A stretch of DNA of 64,000 nt from an uncultured Sulfurimonas sp. (GCF_963662755.1 NZ_OY759725.1:1873781-1937780), one strand, 5' to 3'. Counted from the stretch's first letter, positions 1 through 8,455 are shown. Notes: generated from the sequence alone by a model not told the origin. Program-made: numbers and translations.

Positions 1-822
1 AAAGAAAACTACCTAAGACTTGGACTTGATTTAAGTGAAGCTACTATTATAGACTACACTAACTCTGAACTTATGCAGGAGTTTGTTGAGTATTTTTATG
101 CTCAAAGAAAAGAAAAAGGGCTAACAAGACAAGCAGCTGTAGATGCTATGGGTCATGTGAATTATTTTGCTACTATGATGGTAAAGTGTGGTTATGCCGA
201 TGGTATGGTAAGTGGAGCTATTCACTCAACAAGTGAAACCATCAGACCAGCTCTTCAAATCATCAAAACAAAACCTGATACTTCAGTCGTTTCAAGCGTC
301 TTTTTTATGTGTTTAAAAACAGAGGTTTTAGTCTATGGAGATTGTGCGGTAAATCAAGACCCAGATGCTCAAGCTCTTGCTCAGATAGCTATCTCATCTG
401 CAAAAACAGCTGAAGCCTTTGGCATCGAAGCAAAAGTTGCGATGCTCTCTTACTCAACAGGTGAGAGCGGAGGCGGTGCTGATGTAGAAAAGGTAAGAAA
501 AGCCACAGAGATAGTTAAGAGTAAAAAAAGTGAGATTCTTATAGAAGGACCGATTCAATACGATGCAGCGGTAAATAAAAATGTAGCTCATACTAAACTT
601 CCAAACTCTAAAGTTGCAGGTGAAGCAAAAGTGTTGATATTTCCAGATTTAAATACAGGAAACAATACTTACAAAGCAGTTCAACGCTCAAGCGGAGCGG
701 TAGCGATAGGTCCTATACTTCAAGGACTAAATAAACCAATAAATGATTTAAGTCGTGGATGCTTAGTTGCAGATATAGTAAATACTATAGCCATAACGGC
801 TATTCAAGCAGGGCAGGATTAA
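1..822 (+). CDS. pta: Phosphate acetyltransferase, C-terminal part (start outside window)
   Basis: Interconverts acetyl-CoA and acetyl phosphate in the cytoplasm; with the next gene it forms the Pta-AckA acetate pathway. The reading frame is open from the first base, so the 273 visible residues are the C-terminal PTA_PTB catalytic domain of a longer protein. Typical segments are visible: SGGGADVEKV near residue 138 and GNNTYKAVQRSSGAVAIGP near residue 220. The stop overlaps the ackA start (TAATG), so the two are co-translated. An ATG at 73 is internal to the domain and is not the true start. Family assignment is secure; the N-terminal architecture cannot be judged. Confidence 0.95.
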   Translation, partial: KENYLRLGLDLSEATIIDYTNSELMQEFVEYFYAQRKEKGLTRQAAVDAMGHVNYFATMMVKCGYADGMVSGAIHSTSETIRPALQIIKTKPDTSVVSSVFFMCLKTEVLVYGDCAVNQDPDAQALAQIAISSAKTAEAFGIEAKVAMLSYSTGESGGGADVEKVRKATEIVKSKKSEILIEGPIQYDAAVNKNVAHTKLPNSKVAGEAKVLIFPDLNTGNNTYKAVQRSSGAVAIGPILQGLNKPINDLSRGCLVADIVNTIAITAIQAGQD

Positions 823-1853
823 TGAAAGTTGCTGTTATTAACTCGGGAAGTTCATCTTTAAAGTTTAAACTTTTTGATATGTCAAATGAGACGGTTTTAT
901 ACTCTGCTTTAGTAGAGAGTGTTGGAGTTAGAGGTTCTAAGATAAAGACTCATCATGAAGCTCTAAAGAGTTTAGAGATAGATTTTAGTAGCATAGATAT
1001 TGTAGGTCATAGGGTTGTTCATGGCGGAGATATATTTTGTGAACCAACTCTTGTAGATGCTGAGGTTATACAGAAGATAGATGAGTTAACACACTTAGCT
1101 CCGCTTCACAATCCAGCAAATTTAGAGGGCATAATAGTAGCCAAAAAAAAAGCTCCAAAACTAAAACAAGTAGCAGTTTTTGATACAGCTTTTCACTCTC
1201 AGATGCCTGAAGTTGCTTACCTTTACGCTCTGCCATATGAGATGTATGAAAAACATAAGATAAGAAGATACGGCTTTCATGGAACTTCTCACTCTTACCT
1301 TTTAAAAGAGACAGCTAAGCTTCTAAAAAAAGATGAAAAAGAGTTAAACATAATAACTTTGCATCTAGGAAATGGTGCTAGTGCTTGTGCAATAGAGCAG
1401 GGCATAAGCATCGATACTTCTATGGGTTTTACTCCATTAGAGGGTTTGATGATGGGAACTAGAAGTGGCGACATAGACCCAGCTATAGTTTTGTATATGC
1501 AAAGAGACTTAGGTTTTAGTATCAAAAAAATAGATGAAATTTTAAATAAAAAGTCAGGACTTCTTGGCATCTGTGAAAGTAGCGACATAAGAGATATTTT
1601 AAAAAGTGATGATGAGAAGTCAAAACTAGCTATAGAGATGATGGTAAGACGAGTTAAAAAGTATATAGGCTCTTATATGGCACTTCTCGGTAGAGTAGAT
1701 GCAATAGTCTTTAGCGGTGGAATAGGGGAAAACTCAGAGTATATAAGAGATAAAATCATGGATAACAATCTTGCAAAAAATATACCTCTCTTAGTTATAA
1801 AAACAGATGAAGAGTTAGAAATAGCAAGACAGTCTCTTAAGTTCTTGATATAG
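822..1853 (+). CDS. ackA: Acetate kinase
   Basis: Transfers phosphate between acetyl phosphate and ADP to make ATP and acetate. The start at 822 shares a base with the pta stop and opens with MKVAVINSGSSSLKFKLF, the ASKHA phosphate-binding motif; an upstream in-frame start at 759 would read through pta and is rejected. Other signatures in order: HRVVHGG, FDTAFH, YGFHGTSH, LGNGASA, MGTRSGDIDP and FSGGIGENS near the C-terminus. At 343 residues it is clearly shorter than the usual ~400, with the loss spread over loops rather than the motifs. It ends 7 bases from the convergent cyclase gene. Confidence 0.95.
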   Translation: MKVAVINSGSSSLKFKLFDMSNETVLYSALVESVGVRGSKIKTHHEALKSLEIDFSSIDIVGHRVVHGGDIFCEPTLVDAEVIQKIDELTHLAPLHNPANLEGIIVAKKKAPKLKQVAVFDTAFHSQMPEVAYLYALPYEMYEKHKIRRYGFHGTSHSYLLKETAKLLKKDEKELNIITLHLGNGASACAIEQGISIDTSMGFTPLEGLMMGTRSGDIDPAIVLYMQRDLGFSIKKIDEILNKKSGLLGICESSDIRDILKSDDEKSKLAIEMMVRRVKKYIGSYMALLGRVDAIVFSGGIGENSEYIRDKIMDNNLAKNIPLLVIKTDEELEIARQSLKFLI

Positions 1854-1860
1854 ATATATT

Positions 1861-2760
1861 TTATGCACGACCATAGTAGTGATTTTTTGAATCATACATC
1901 TTGCTATCAGCAATTGTAAAGAGTTGTTCGTAGTTTGTACCATGTTCTGGAAATATAGAGTAACCTATGCTTATGGCTACATGACATTGTTTCTCTTTTT
2001 TTGTTACTAATAGTGGAAATTTTAGTTTTATTTTGTTGATTATATCTTCAACTTCTTTTCGTGAGTGAATTTGCTCTAAGAGTATAACAAACTCATCTCC
2101 ACCATATCTACAAACAGTGTCAACTTCTCGTATGGATGTTTGTAGTGTTTTGGCAACTTCTTTTAAGGCTTCATCTCCAAAGTTATGTCCATAAGTATCG
2201 TTAATATCTTTAAACTCATTTAAATCACACATTATAAGGGCTACTTTTTTAGAAGACCTTGCGGCATTTTTTATTGCATGAGAGATTCTATCTTCAAAGA
2301 GTAAGCGGTTAGATATGCCTGTGAGTGGGTCATGGGTGGCTAGATGCATATGTCTATTGAAGATTTTTTTATGTTCTGTTATATCTTCCATAATACTTAT
2401 AAAATAGTTATTTCCATTTATAGAGAGTTTTTTGATTTTTTCTTTTACTAAGATTTGATTGCCATTTTTGCATCTGTTGTATATTTCAAACTCGTGCTTA
2501 GTGTGGTTTAAAATACTATGCCATAAGTTTTTATAGAATTTATGGTCGTGTTCACCTGATTTTAAAAATGATACAGGCTTATTTATGGCTTCATCATGGC
2601 TATAACCTGTTAGCTCACTAAAGGATTTGTTTACTTGAAGAATAGTTGCTTTTTCGTCTAAAATAAGAGATGCACTAGGAGATTCCATAAAGCCAATGTT
2701 TGAAAGCTCTTCTAATCCAGACTTTTGTTTACTAGTAAAAAATTTTGTGCGAAATCTCAT
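1861..2760 (-). CDS. PAS-GGDEF diguanylate cyclase
   Basis: Likely makes cyclic di-GMP from two GTP. Residues ~20-130 form a PAS sensor domain and ~140-295 a GGDEF domain. The active site is intact (RYGGDEF, GGDEF at 220-224), preceded by a product-inhibition I-site RxxD (REVD, 211-214), so an active, feedback-inhibited cyclase is expected. No transmembrane segment or signal peptide is visible, so it is cytoplasmic. It lies 55 bases downstream of the histidine kinase gene on the same strand and may be the last gene of the response regulator-receptor-kinase operon. The PAS ligand is unknown. Confidence 0.9.
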   Translation of the reverse strand: MRFRTKFFTSKQKSGLEELSNIGFMESPSASLILDEKATILQVNKSFSELTGYSHDEAINKPVSFLKSGEHDHKFYKNLWHSILNHTKHEFEIYNRCKNGNQILVKEKIKKLSINGNNYFISIMEDITEHKKIFNRHMHLATHDPLTGISNRLLFEDRISHAIKNAARSSKKVALIMCDLNEFKDINDTYGHNFGDEALKEVAKTLQTSIREVDTVCRYGGDEFVILLEQIHSRKEVEDIINKIKLKFPLLVTKKEKQCHVAISIGYSIFPEHGTNYEQLFTIADSKMYDSKNHYYGRA

Positions 2761-2815
2761 AACAAAACCTTTGTGTAATTAGATGATTGTAACAAAGACT
2801 TGTATCATTTTTGTA

Positions 2816-4681
2816 TCATTTAGCAGCAAATAGGTACATAAAACGATTGTATCCATTTATGTACTCTACATTTATAAGTATGTCGTTTTTCTTAGAGATG
2901 CTATCGACAATATTAAGACCAAGACCAGTTCCTTTTTTTGTTTTATCTGAACGTTTGTATCGTTGAAAGATTATATTTTTATCTTTTATCTCTGCTGAGG
3001 CACTATCAAAGAGTAAGATTATGTCTGCACTACTACGCGTTAGTCTTATATGTATGGTTTGCTTTGGCGTTGAGTATTTTATAGCATTTGAGATATTGTT
3101 ATCTATGAGAAATTCTGCTTCTGTTTTGTTTAGATTGACAATGATATTTGGCTCTATTTCACACTCTATTTTTGTATCATGTGCTAAAGCTATGGTGTTA
3201 AATATCTCTACTCTTTCTTGAAGCACTTCAGAGAGGTTTATCTCTTGTTTTTCAAATACAACTTCATCTTGATTTAGTATAAAGCTAAGAGAGTCATACA
3301 TATGTTCCATACTAAGTAGGGATGACTTTATCTGAAGAAGTGCTTCTTTATCTTCTGTTTTTATAAGTTCAAGGGCGATTTTTATAACACTAAGCGGAGT
3401 TCTTACTTGATGAACTGTGTTTTGTGTAAAGATTTTGAACTCTTCGAGTAGCTCTTCATTTGAGATTATCTCTCGTCTTAAGTCTCTTAGAAGTTGATTG
3501 TATATCAAAATCATCGAGTTTATTTCATTGTTTGTGTTTGAGAGGTCTATCTCATCTATAAGCTTTTTATTTTGCATCTTAGACTTCACTAAAGATAGTG
3601 GATTTATAATGTGTTTATGGATTATGTAGAGAAACACAGCGCCTATGCCAAAGAGTGAAAACCAGATAAAATATAGAGCTATGTTCATGTCATCAATGAT
3701 TTCTTGTGCTTGCGACTCATCGAACTCTAGATATAAAATATAATCTGTATTTTCTTGCATATTTATGTAGGATTGAAAAGGGAGTATGATTTTTTGAATG
3801 TATTGCTCTTTAGTTTTTATGTGAGTTGTTTTAGGTCTGTCTGTTTTTACAAATTCTCTAATCTTGTTGCTTAAATCATCTTGAGCTATCTTACTATCAG
3901 GGGCAAAGAGAGTTGCAAACTCTTTATAGTAATCTCTACTATGTAATCTCCTTTGTTTTGTTGTGTTTTTATACTCAAGCGCCCATAATTTATCTATATT
4001 TATCTTATCGCTTAGTATGCCTTTTGGTAGACATATATAGATGCTACTTCTTAAAAGAGATGGTACTGTTTTTGATATATTTGAAACAAACTCTTTTTCT
4101 TCATCTTGCTCTTTAAGAACTACACTTAACTGCAACATATAGTCTTCACCCTCTAAGCGTTGCAAAATATACATCTTATAATTATTTGCCAAGGTGTCAA
4201 GTGCTGGATGAGATATATGAATCATTTTTGGAGTTTTATAGACTTCATCTACTATTTTTAATGCAAAGGGCAACAACTTAAAATCTAAACCCATATCTTG
4301 CTTGTAAGTGGTTCTTTGTATAACATAGTCACTGTTTATGACATAGGCGTTAAAGTCTAGATGCTTATGACTCTTGTCAAGACTCTTTTTTAGCTCATCT
4401 AAGTTTGCATCGCGTCCATTGTTTTTAATATACTCTTTTGCAGTTTCGAGTGCATGGCGAAGTATATGTTCGTTTGCACTGTAATCATGAGCTATTTTAT
4501 CATGAATGGCACTTAGTTTTTTTGCTACAAGGTAGGCACGGTTGATAGACTTTTGCTCTAAAGACTCTAAAACAAAAGATTTTGTGTAGAAGTAGTTTAT
4601 AGACGCATAAGATATAGATATAAGTATACCAAGCCCAACAAGAGAGTATAACAAGCCTTTGATAGTAAATTTTTTCATCAT
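2816..4681 (-). CDS. Membrane sensor histidine kinase
   Basis: Partner kinase for the response regulator two genes upstream. Membrane segments near residues 10-32 and 333-355 enclose a long (~300-residue) periplasmic sensor region. A HAMP-like linker follows, then the dimerisation domain with phospho-acceptor H424 (VHQVRTPL) and the ATPase domain with an N box (IDNNISNA, ~527-534) and G2 box (GTGLGL, 584-589). The G1 box is unusual: DSASAEI at 559-565 has no glycines. The start ATGATG overlaps the receptor stop codon (ATGA), implying coupled translation. The stimulus is unknown; the receptor gene suggests a ligand arriving through the outer membrane. Confidence 0.9.
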   Translation of the reverse strand: MMKKFTIKGLLYSLVGLGILISISYASINYFYTKSFVLESLEQKSINRAYLVAKKLSAIHDKIAHDYSANEHILRHALETAKEYIKNNGRDANLDELKKSLDKSHKHLDFNAYVINSDYVIQRTTYKQDMGLDFKLLPFALKIVDEVYKTPKMIHISHPALDTLANNYKMYILQRLEGEDYMLQLSVVLKEQDEEKEFVSNISKTVPSLLRSSIYICLPKGILSDKINIDKLWALEYKNTTKQRRLHSRDYYKEFATLFAPDSKIAQDDLSNKIREFVKTDRPKTTHIKTKEQYIQKIILPFQSYINMQENTDYILYLEFDESQAQEIIDDMNIALYFIWFSLFGIGAVFLYIIHKHIINPLSLVKSKMQNKKLIDEIDLSNTNNEINSMILIYNQLLRDLRREIISNEELLEEFKIFTQNTVHQVRTPLSVIKIALELIKTEDKEALLQIKSSLLSMEHMYDSLSFILNQDEVVFEKQEINLSEVLQERVEIFNTIALAHDTKIECEIEPNIIVNLNKTEAEFLIDNNISNAIKYSTPKQTIHIRLTRSSADIILLFDSASAEIKDKNIIFQRYKRSDKTKKGTGLGLNIVDSISKKNDILINVEYINGYNRFMYLFAAK

Positions 4682-6549
4682 ATATCCATCCTAAGCGTTA
4701 CATAAAAAGATCTACCTTCACTTGGGTAACCATAAGCGTATTGGTAGTTTTCATCAAAAAGATTTTTAACCCCAACTCTTGTATCTGCATTTTTTGAGAT
4801 TTTATACTTTAACTGCATATTTACAATACTATATGGAGAAAGTTTTAGTTGTGCGTCTGAATATGTAGCGGTGTTAGAGCTATATCTAGAACCGAAGTAC
4901 TCATAAGAAATATAAGAGTTGAGAGTGTTTGTTATTTTAAAATTATCTTCGATTTTAATCTTATGATCTGCTATAAGCTCTAAATGCTCATCATCGCTAT
5001 CTCTTGCATCTGCATAAGAGTAGAAAAAAGATAGCTTATGTTTTTTAAAGTATAAGCTTGAGATGCCAACTTCACTACCATAGTGTTTTGCTTCCTCACG
5101 GTTTATATGAGTGTTGTTTCTAAGTATGATAATGTCTTTTATATCGTAGTAATAAAGAGAGATATTTAGAGATGTTTTAGCCCTTAAATCTTGCTCATAT
5201 CCAACAGCGTACTGAAGACTCGTCTCTTGTTTTAAGTCTTCATTCATAATTTCCCATGGAAAATAAGAGAACATTTCAGACATAGAAGGCATCCTACTCT
5301 TTTTAGAAACACTAGCATAAAGGGAGTTGTCATCATGAGTGAGAGATAGTTTTGCAAATGCATCTAAAGAGTGCTTGTCTTTTGGAGTAGCATCTGTTGC
5401 CTCTTTGACTTTTAAGTAAGTATAAGTTAATCCACTCTCAAGAAGCCATAAGTCACTAAGATAAAGCTCATTTAAAAAACTAGTTTTTGCACTATCGAGT
5501 ATATATTTTGCATTTGGCATCGCTCCACCAAATCTTAAGTGTTCATTTTCTTCTACTTGTAAAATAAAGCTATTTTTATAATTTTTCTGAGTGTTTAAAA
5601 GTTTAAAATTCCCACCTAAACGGCTATCATCGTAGGTAACTAGAGGTTGCTTGGATGAGTATGTAGGGTCGTTATAAAGAGCATAAATATCGCTATATTC
5701 ATCATAATATGCTCTAAAAGTGTAGATAAAGTCATTTTTTTCATAATCAGCATAGAGATAAATGCTAGTTAAGTCTTTTTTGTCTATGCGACCAAAGGCT
5801 TCAAAAACAGGGGCTGAAATGTCAGTATAAACATTTGGTGCAATGCCGTACTCTGATCTACTCAAACTTACTTTAGTTGCTAAATGAAGTGAGTTTTCAA
5901 GAGTTGTACCAGCTTTAAAAGAGATGTTTTTTTGTTTTTTGTCGCTATTTAATCGTTTTTTAGCATCTTGAATGTTTGTTTCTTTAAAATCTTTTGAGAG
6001 TAGGTAAGCGTTTGTTTGGTAGTAAGAAGCATCTGTTTGAAAGTAGATGCTATCTTGAAGAGTCCCAGCATAAGCATGATAATACTCAGCATTTGTTGAG
6101 ATGCTTGCATCTAGAGTTGCTTCAAACTCTTTAGTTGGTTTTTTTGAACTTAGTTTTACTTCCCCACCTATGGCTGAGACTCCCATACTTGAAGCACCGG
6201 AGCCATCATTTATCTCTACTTTAGAACTGTTGATTATAAATTTTGTATCAACATTGCCACCAGTGGTTCTATATATAGGTATGCCATCTTCTATATACTC
6301 AGTATTTTTTTTATTAAGTCCACGAAAAGAGATAGCTTCTTCACCCGTTGCATCTATGATGGTGTTAAAAGAGGTGTTTGTTTGTAGCTTTTGTTCAAGT
6401 GAGATGCTATTTGTCTCTTTAGCTTTTTCTTCACTAATAATTTTTTGGTTTTCATGGAGTGGTGTAGTTTCTATTTTGATGGGTTTGAGTGTATGAACTT
6501 CAGCTATTAAAAAACTACAAAGAGTGAGGATGCTTAAAAGTGTTTTCAT
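4678..6549 (-). CDS. TonB-dependent outer-membrane receptor
   Basis: A 623-residue outer-membrane beta-barrel transporter of the TonB-dependent family. A signal peptide (about residues 1-16, ending LIAEV) is followed by a plug domain, roughly 40-150, with the typical segment GASSMGVSAIGGEVKL, and then a barrel with many alternating aromatic strands. It ends with a NLFDENYQYAYGYPSEGRSF segment, the usual last-strand signature of this family. It lies between response regulator and histidine kinase genes with 4-base ATGA overlaps on both sides. The substrate (siderophore, metal chelate or other) cannot be read from sequence; no periplasmic binding protein or ABC transporter is adjacent. Confidence 0.92.
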   Translation of the reverse strand: MKTLLSILTLCSFLIAEVHTLKPIKIETTPLHENQKIISEEKAKETNSISLEQKLQTNTSFNTIIDATGEEAISFRGLNKKNTEYIEDGIPIYRTTGGNVDTKFIINSSKVEINDGSGASSMGVSAIGGEVKLSSKKPTKEFEATLDASISTNAEYYHAYAGTLQDSIYFQTDASYYQTNAYLLSKDFKETNIQDAKKRLNSDKKQKNISFKAGTTLENSLHLATKVSLSRSEYGIAPNVYTDISAPVFEAFGRIDKKDLTSIYLYADYEKNDFIYTFRAYYDEYSDIYALYNDPTYSSKQPLVTYDDSRLGGNFKLLNTQKNYKNSFILQVEENEHLRFGGAMPNAKYILDSAKTSFLNELYLSDLWLLESGLTYTYLKVKEATDATPKDKHSLDAFAKLSLTHDDNSLYASVSKKSRMPSMSEMFSYFPWEIMNEDLKQETSLQYAVGYEQDLRAKTSLNISLYYYDIKDIIILRNNTHINREEAKHYGSEVGISSLYFKKHKLSFFYSYADARDSDDEHLELIADHKIKIEDNFKITNTLNSYISYEYFGSRYSSNTATYSDAQLKLSPYSIVNMQLKYKISKNADTRVGVKNLFDENYQYAYGYPSEGRSFYVTLRMDI

Positions 6550-7178
6550 TTTATGGAGTACCCAAATCCAGAGTGATTTTGAATGATATCCTCTTTTAGT
6601 TTTTTTCTTAATCTGCTTATAGTTTGTCGTAAGTACGACTTAGAATCTATCCCCCAAACACTAAGTTCTATGGACTCGTTTGAAACAACTCCAGAGCGGT
6701 TTTGTATAAGTAGTTGTAAGATTTTTTGCTCATGTGGTGTTAGTTTTATCTCTCGTGCACCTTGTTTTAGCTGTTTTGTGTTTATGTTGTAAGTGAGTGT
6801 ATTGCTAAGATGAATGTTTGTATTTATATCTCTTGTAAAAGCATTGATTTTTAACTCTAACTCTTTTATGTCAAAAGGTTTTTTAAGGTAATCATTGCAA
6901 CCTAACTTATACGCCTTTTCAATCATACGCATCTCAATAGTAGCACTAATCATTATAACAGGAAGAGATGGATAGTGCGTGCGAATCTGCTCTAAAAGTT
7001 CAACACCATTGAGGCTAGGAATATCTATGTCTATGATAAACAAGTCATATCCAGAGCTTAAAGCATCTAGTGCTTCTAAGCCATCATGAAATGATTCGAT
7101 GTTAAAGTTTTTTGATTTTAGATAGTTTGTGATTGTTTTATTTAGAAGGTACTCATCTTCAACTAACATTATTTTCAT
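6546..7178 (-). CDS. OmpR-family response regulator
   Basis: DNA-binding response regulator. The receiver domain (about 1-115) has the acidic pair in LVEDE, phospho-acceptor D50 (FIIDIDIPS), the switch Ser/Thr (ISAT) and the conserved lysine (LKKPF). A winged-helix trans_reg_C domain follows. The start at 7178 is preferred because AGGAAG lies 6 bases upstream and the protein then opens MKIMLVEDE; an in-frame ATG at 7196 would add six residues without a better ribosome site. It is the first gene of the regulator-receptor-kinase operon and overlaps the receptor gene by 4 bases. Its likely target is its own operon (inference). Confidence 0.92.
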   Translation of the reverse strand: MKIMLVEDEYLLNKTITNYLKSKNFNIESFHDGLEALDALSSGYDLFIIDIDIPSLNGVELLEQIRTHYPSLPVIMISATIEMRMIEKAYKLGCNDYLKKPFDIKELELKINAFTRDINTNIHLSNTLTYNINTKQLKQGAREIKLTPHEQKILQLLIQNRSGVVSNESIELSVWGIDSKSYLRQTISRLRKKLKEDIIQNHSGFGYSIK

Positions 7179-7311
7179 TAAACTTCCTGTTGACATTTAA
7201 GAATCAATCTTAACAGTTTTGTAAAAGAAATTAATTGTATTTAACCATCATAAGAAAAAGTATTTGTAAAATGTGTAGATTGGTAAAATTAGAAGTGTTA
7301 GTTGAAAGTTT

Positions 7312-7334
7312 TAAACCCTCTAAAAGAGGGTTTA
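7312..7334 (-). terminator. Hairpin after the cold-shock gene
   Basis: Perfect 9-bp inverted repeat TAAACCCTC / GAGGGTTTA around a 5-base loop, 9 bases past the csp stop codon. The downstream T-run on the minus strand is weak (AAAACTTTC), so termination strength is uncertain. It would also protect the 3' end of the csp message. Confidence 0.5.
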
Positions 7335-7342
7335 GACACTAA

Positions 7343-7561
7343 TTAAAGTGGAGTTACGTTTTCAGCTTGTGGGCCTTTTTGACCTTCGCCTACTTCAAAT
7401 GTAACTTTTTGTCCCTCAGCAAGAGAAACACGTCCACCACCAGTGTGGTTTACTTGACGAAAGTGTACAAATACATCTTTTCCGCCATTATCTTGTTGGA
7501 TAAATCCATAACCTTTTTCTTCATTGAACCATTTAACTGAACCGTCTAGTAATTCTGCCAT
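7343..7561 (-). CDS. CspA-family cold-shock protein
   Basis: A 72-residue single cold-shock domain that binds single-stranded RNA/DNA as a chaperone. RNP1 (KGYGFI) and RNP2 (VFVHF) motifs are intact, and the opening [15 protein letters not shown] is diagnostic. The gene is monocistronic: a long ~135-base leader with two hairpins precedes it and a stem-loop follows. The ATG has AAGAGG upstream. Members with such leaders are often regulated at the mRNA level by temperature or growth phase; whether this one responds to cold cannot be read from sequence. Confidence 0.95.
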   Translation of the reverse strand: MAELLDGSVKWFNEEKGYGFIQQDNGGKDVFVHFRQVNHTGGGRVSLAEGQKVTFEVGEGQKGPQAENVTPL

Positions 7562-7695
7562 TGCAAAACCTCTTGTATTAAAATATCACTTCGTGAGAGA
7601 AGTGGAGTCAAAAATTGGAGAGTCTTTAGGGTCACAATTGAGCATATTACAAAATTACACACTAAAGATGAACTCGAGCCTCATCTTTTCATCGG
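7562..7695 (-). promoter_or_regulatory. Structured 5' leader of the csp mRNA
   Basis: About 135 bases separate the putative -10 from the csp start. On the minus strand they contain two hairpins: AAAGATGA / TCATCTTT (7664-7671 with 7681-7688) near the 5' end, and CACTTC / GAAGTG (7587-7592 with 7599-7604) shortly before the ribosome binding site. Long structured leaders are a known feature of cspA-type genes. A thermosensing role here is inference. No coding sequence is seen in this stretch. Confidence 0.4.
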
Positions 7696-7699
7696 AAGT

Positions 7700-7705
7700 A
7701 TTATA
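7700..7705 (-). promoter_or_regulatory. Putative -10 element for csp
   Basis: Minus-strand TATAAT, in the context GATATAATAC, about 140 bases upstream of the csp start. No clear -35 is seen, as is usual for the vegetative sigma factor in Campylobacterota. It fixes the probable 5' end of the long leader near 7693. Confidence 0.5.
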
Positions 7706-7743
7706 TCTTAACTTTTAGATTATTTGTAAGAAAAGATAAAATT

Positions 7744-7769
7744 TTTAAGTTTACTTTATTTGCCGATAT
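7744..7769 (+). promoter_or_regulatory. Sigma-28 (FliA) type promoter
   Basis: TTTAAGTTT at 7744-7752, exactly 11 bases, then CGATAT at 7764-7769 (in context GCCGATAT). This matches the Campylobacter FliA consensus as I recall it (TTTAAGT..., ~11 bases, CGATWT). The predicted start is near 7776, giving a ~25-base leader with AAAGGA before the ATG at 7801. It implies late flagellar-class expression of the following gene and its small downstream partner. Confidence 0.7.
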
Positions 7770-7800
7770 ATATATTGTAACTAATAGTAAAGGATTTATT

Positions 7801-8343
7801 ATGGAAATATCATCAAAGATGCCAAATGTAAATGCAAATCAAAATGCATCTGGCATAAAAACTAATTTTACTCAGAAGATATCAAAAGAAGAAGCAGTTG
7901 AACTTAGAGAACAGATAACGAAAAATGCTCAGGAGATGATGCTTAGTTCTACTACTATTCAGAGCACTTTAGCATCTAAGTCAGATGACTTTGCTTCTTT
8001 GTACAAAGATTTTCAAAGTTTCTTAGGTGACATCGGTTATGAGGGTAAACCTATAGCAGAGTTGTCTCAAGAAGAAGCTGCTGAACTTGTTAGTGAAGAT
8101 GGCTTTTTTGGAGTCACACAAACATCTGAGCGTATAGCAAACTTTGTTATCAATGGTGCAGGTGGCGATGAAGACCTTATGCGTGCAGGAAGAGAAGGTA
8201 TGTTGCAAGGTTTTAAAGAAGCTGAGGCAATGTGGGGAGGAGAACTTCCTGAAATATCTCAACAAACAATGGCAAAATCAATTGAATTAGTTGATAAAGC
8301 TATGCATGATTTAGGTTTTTCTATTATTAACCAAGAAGTCTAG
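7801..8343 (+). CDS. Unknown protein, probably flagellar co-regulated
   Basis: A 180-residue, soluble-looking acidic protein with no signal peptide or membrane segment. It resembles a Campylobacterota-specific family often mislabelled as hydrogenase-4 component G; I recognise no catalytic domain. A polar, Ser/Thr/Asn-rich N-terminus (~1-60) precedes a more ordered C-terminal half. The strong FliA-type promoter upstream is the best functional clue: expression with late flagellar genes, possibly as a filament-associated, chemotaxis or co-exported factor. A 32-residue membrane peptide gene follows 10 bases after the stop. The start ATG has AAAGGA at good spacing. Confidence 0.8.
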   Translation: MEISSKMPNVNANQNASGIKTNFTQKISKEEAVELREQITKNAQEMMLSSTTIQSTLASKSDDFASLYKDFQSFLGDIGYEGKPIAELSQEEAAELVSEDGFFGVTQTSERIANFVINGAGGDEDLMRAGREGMLQGFKEAEAMWGGELPEISQQTMAKSIELVDKAMHDLGFSIINQEV

Positions 8344-8353
8344 GAGGTTTTAA

Positions 8354-8452
8354 ATGTTAAAAACATTAGTAAGTATAATTGAGATGCAACTCTTTTATGC
8401 ATCTGTTGTTGTTTTGGCTGGTGGATATTTTATAAGTCCATATGTTAGCTAA
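8354..8452 (+). CDS. Predicted 32-residue single-pass membrane peptide
   Basis: A short ORF opening MLKTLVSIIEMQLF, with a hydrophobic stretch ASVVVLAGGYFI (~16-27) that could span the membrane, ending SPYVS. A near-perfect ribosome site, TAGGAGGTTTTAA, lies directly upstream and includes the stop codon of the preceding gene, so the two are probably translated from one FliA-driven message. It is below usual annotation cut-offs. The excellent ribosome site and compact spacing argue that it is real; its function is unknown. Confidence 0.6.
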   Translation: MLKTLVSIIEMQLFYASVVVLAGGYFISPYVS

Positions 8453-8455
8453 GAT

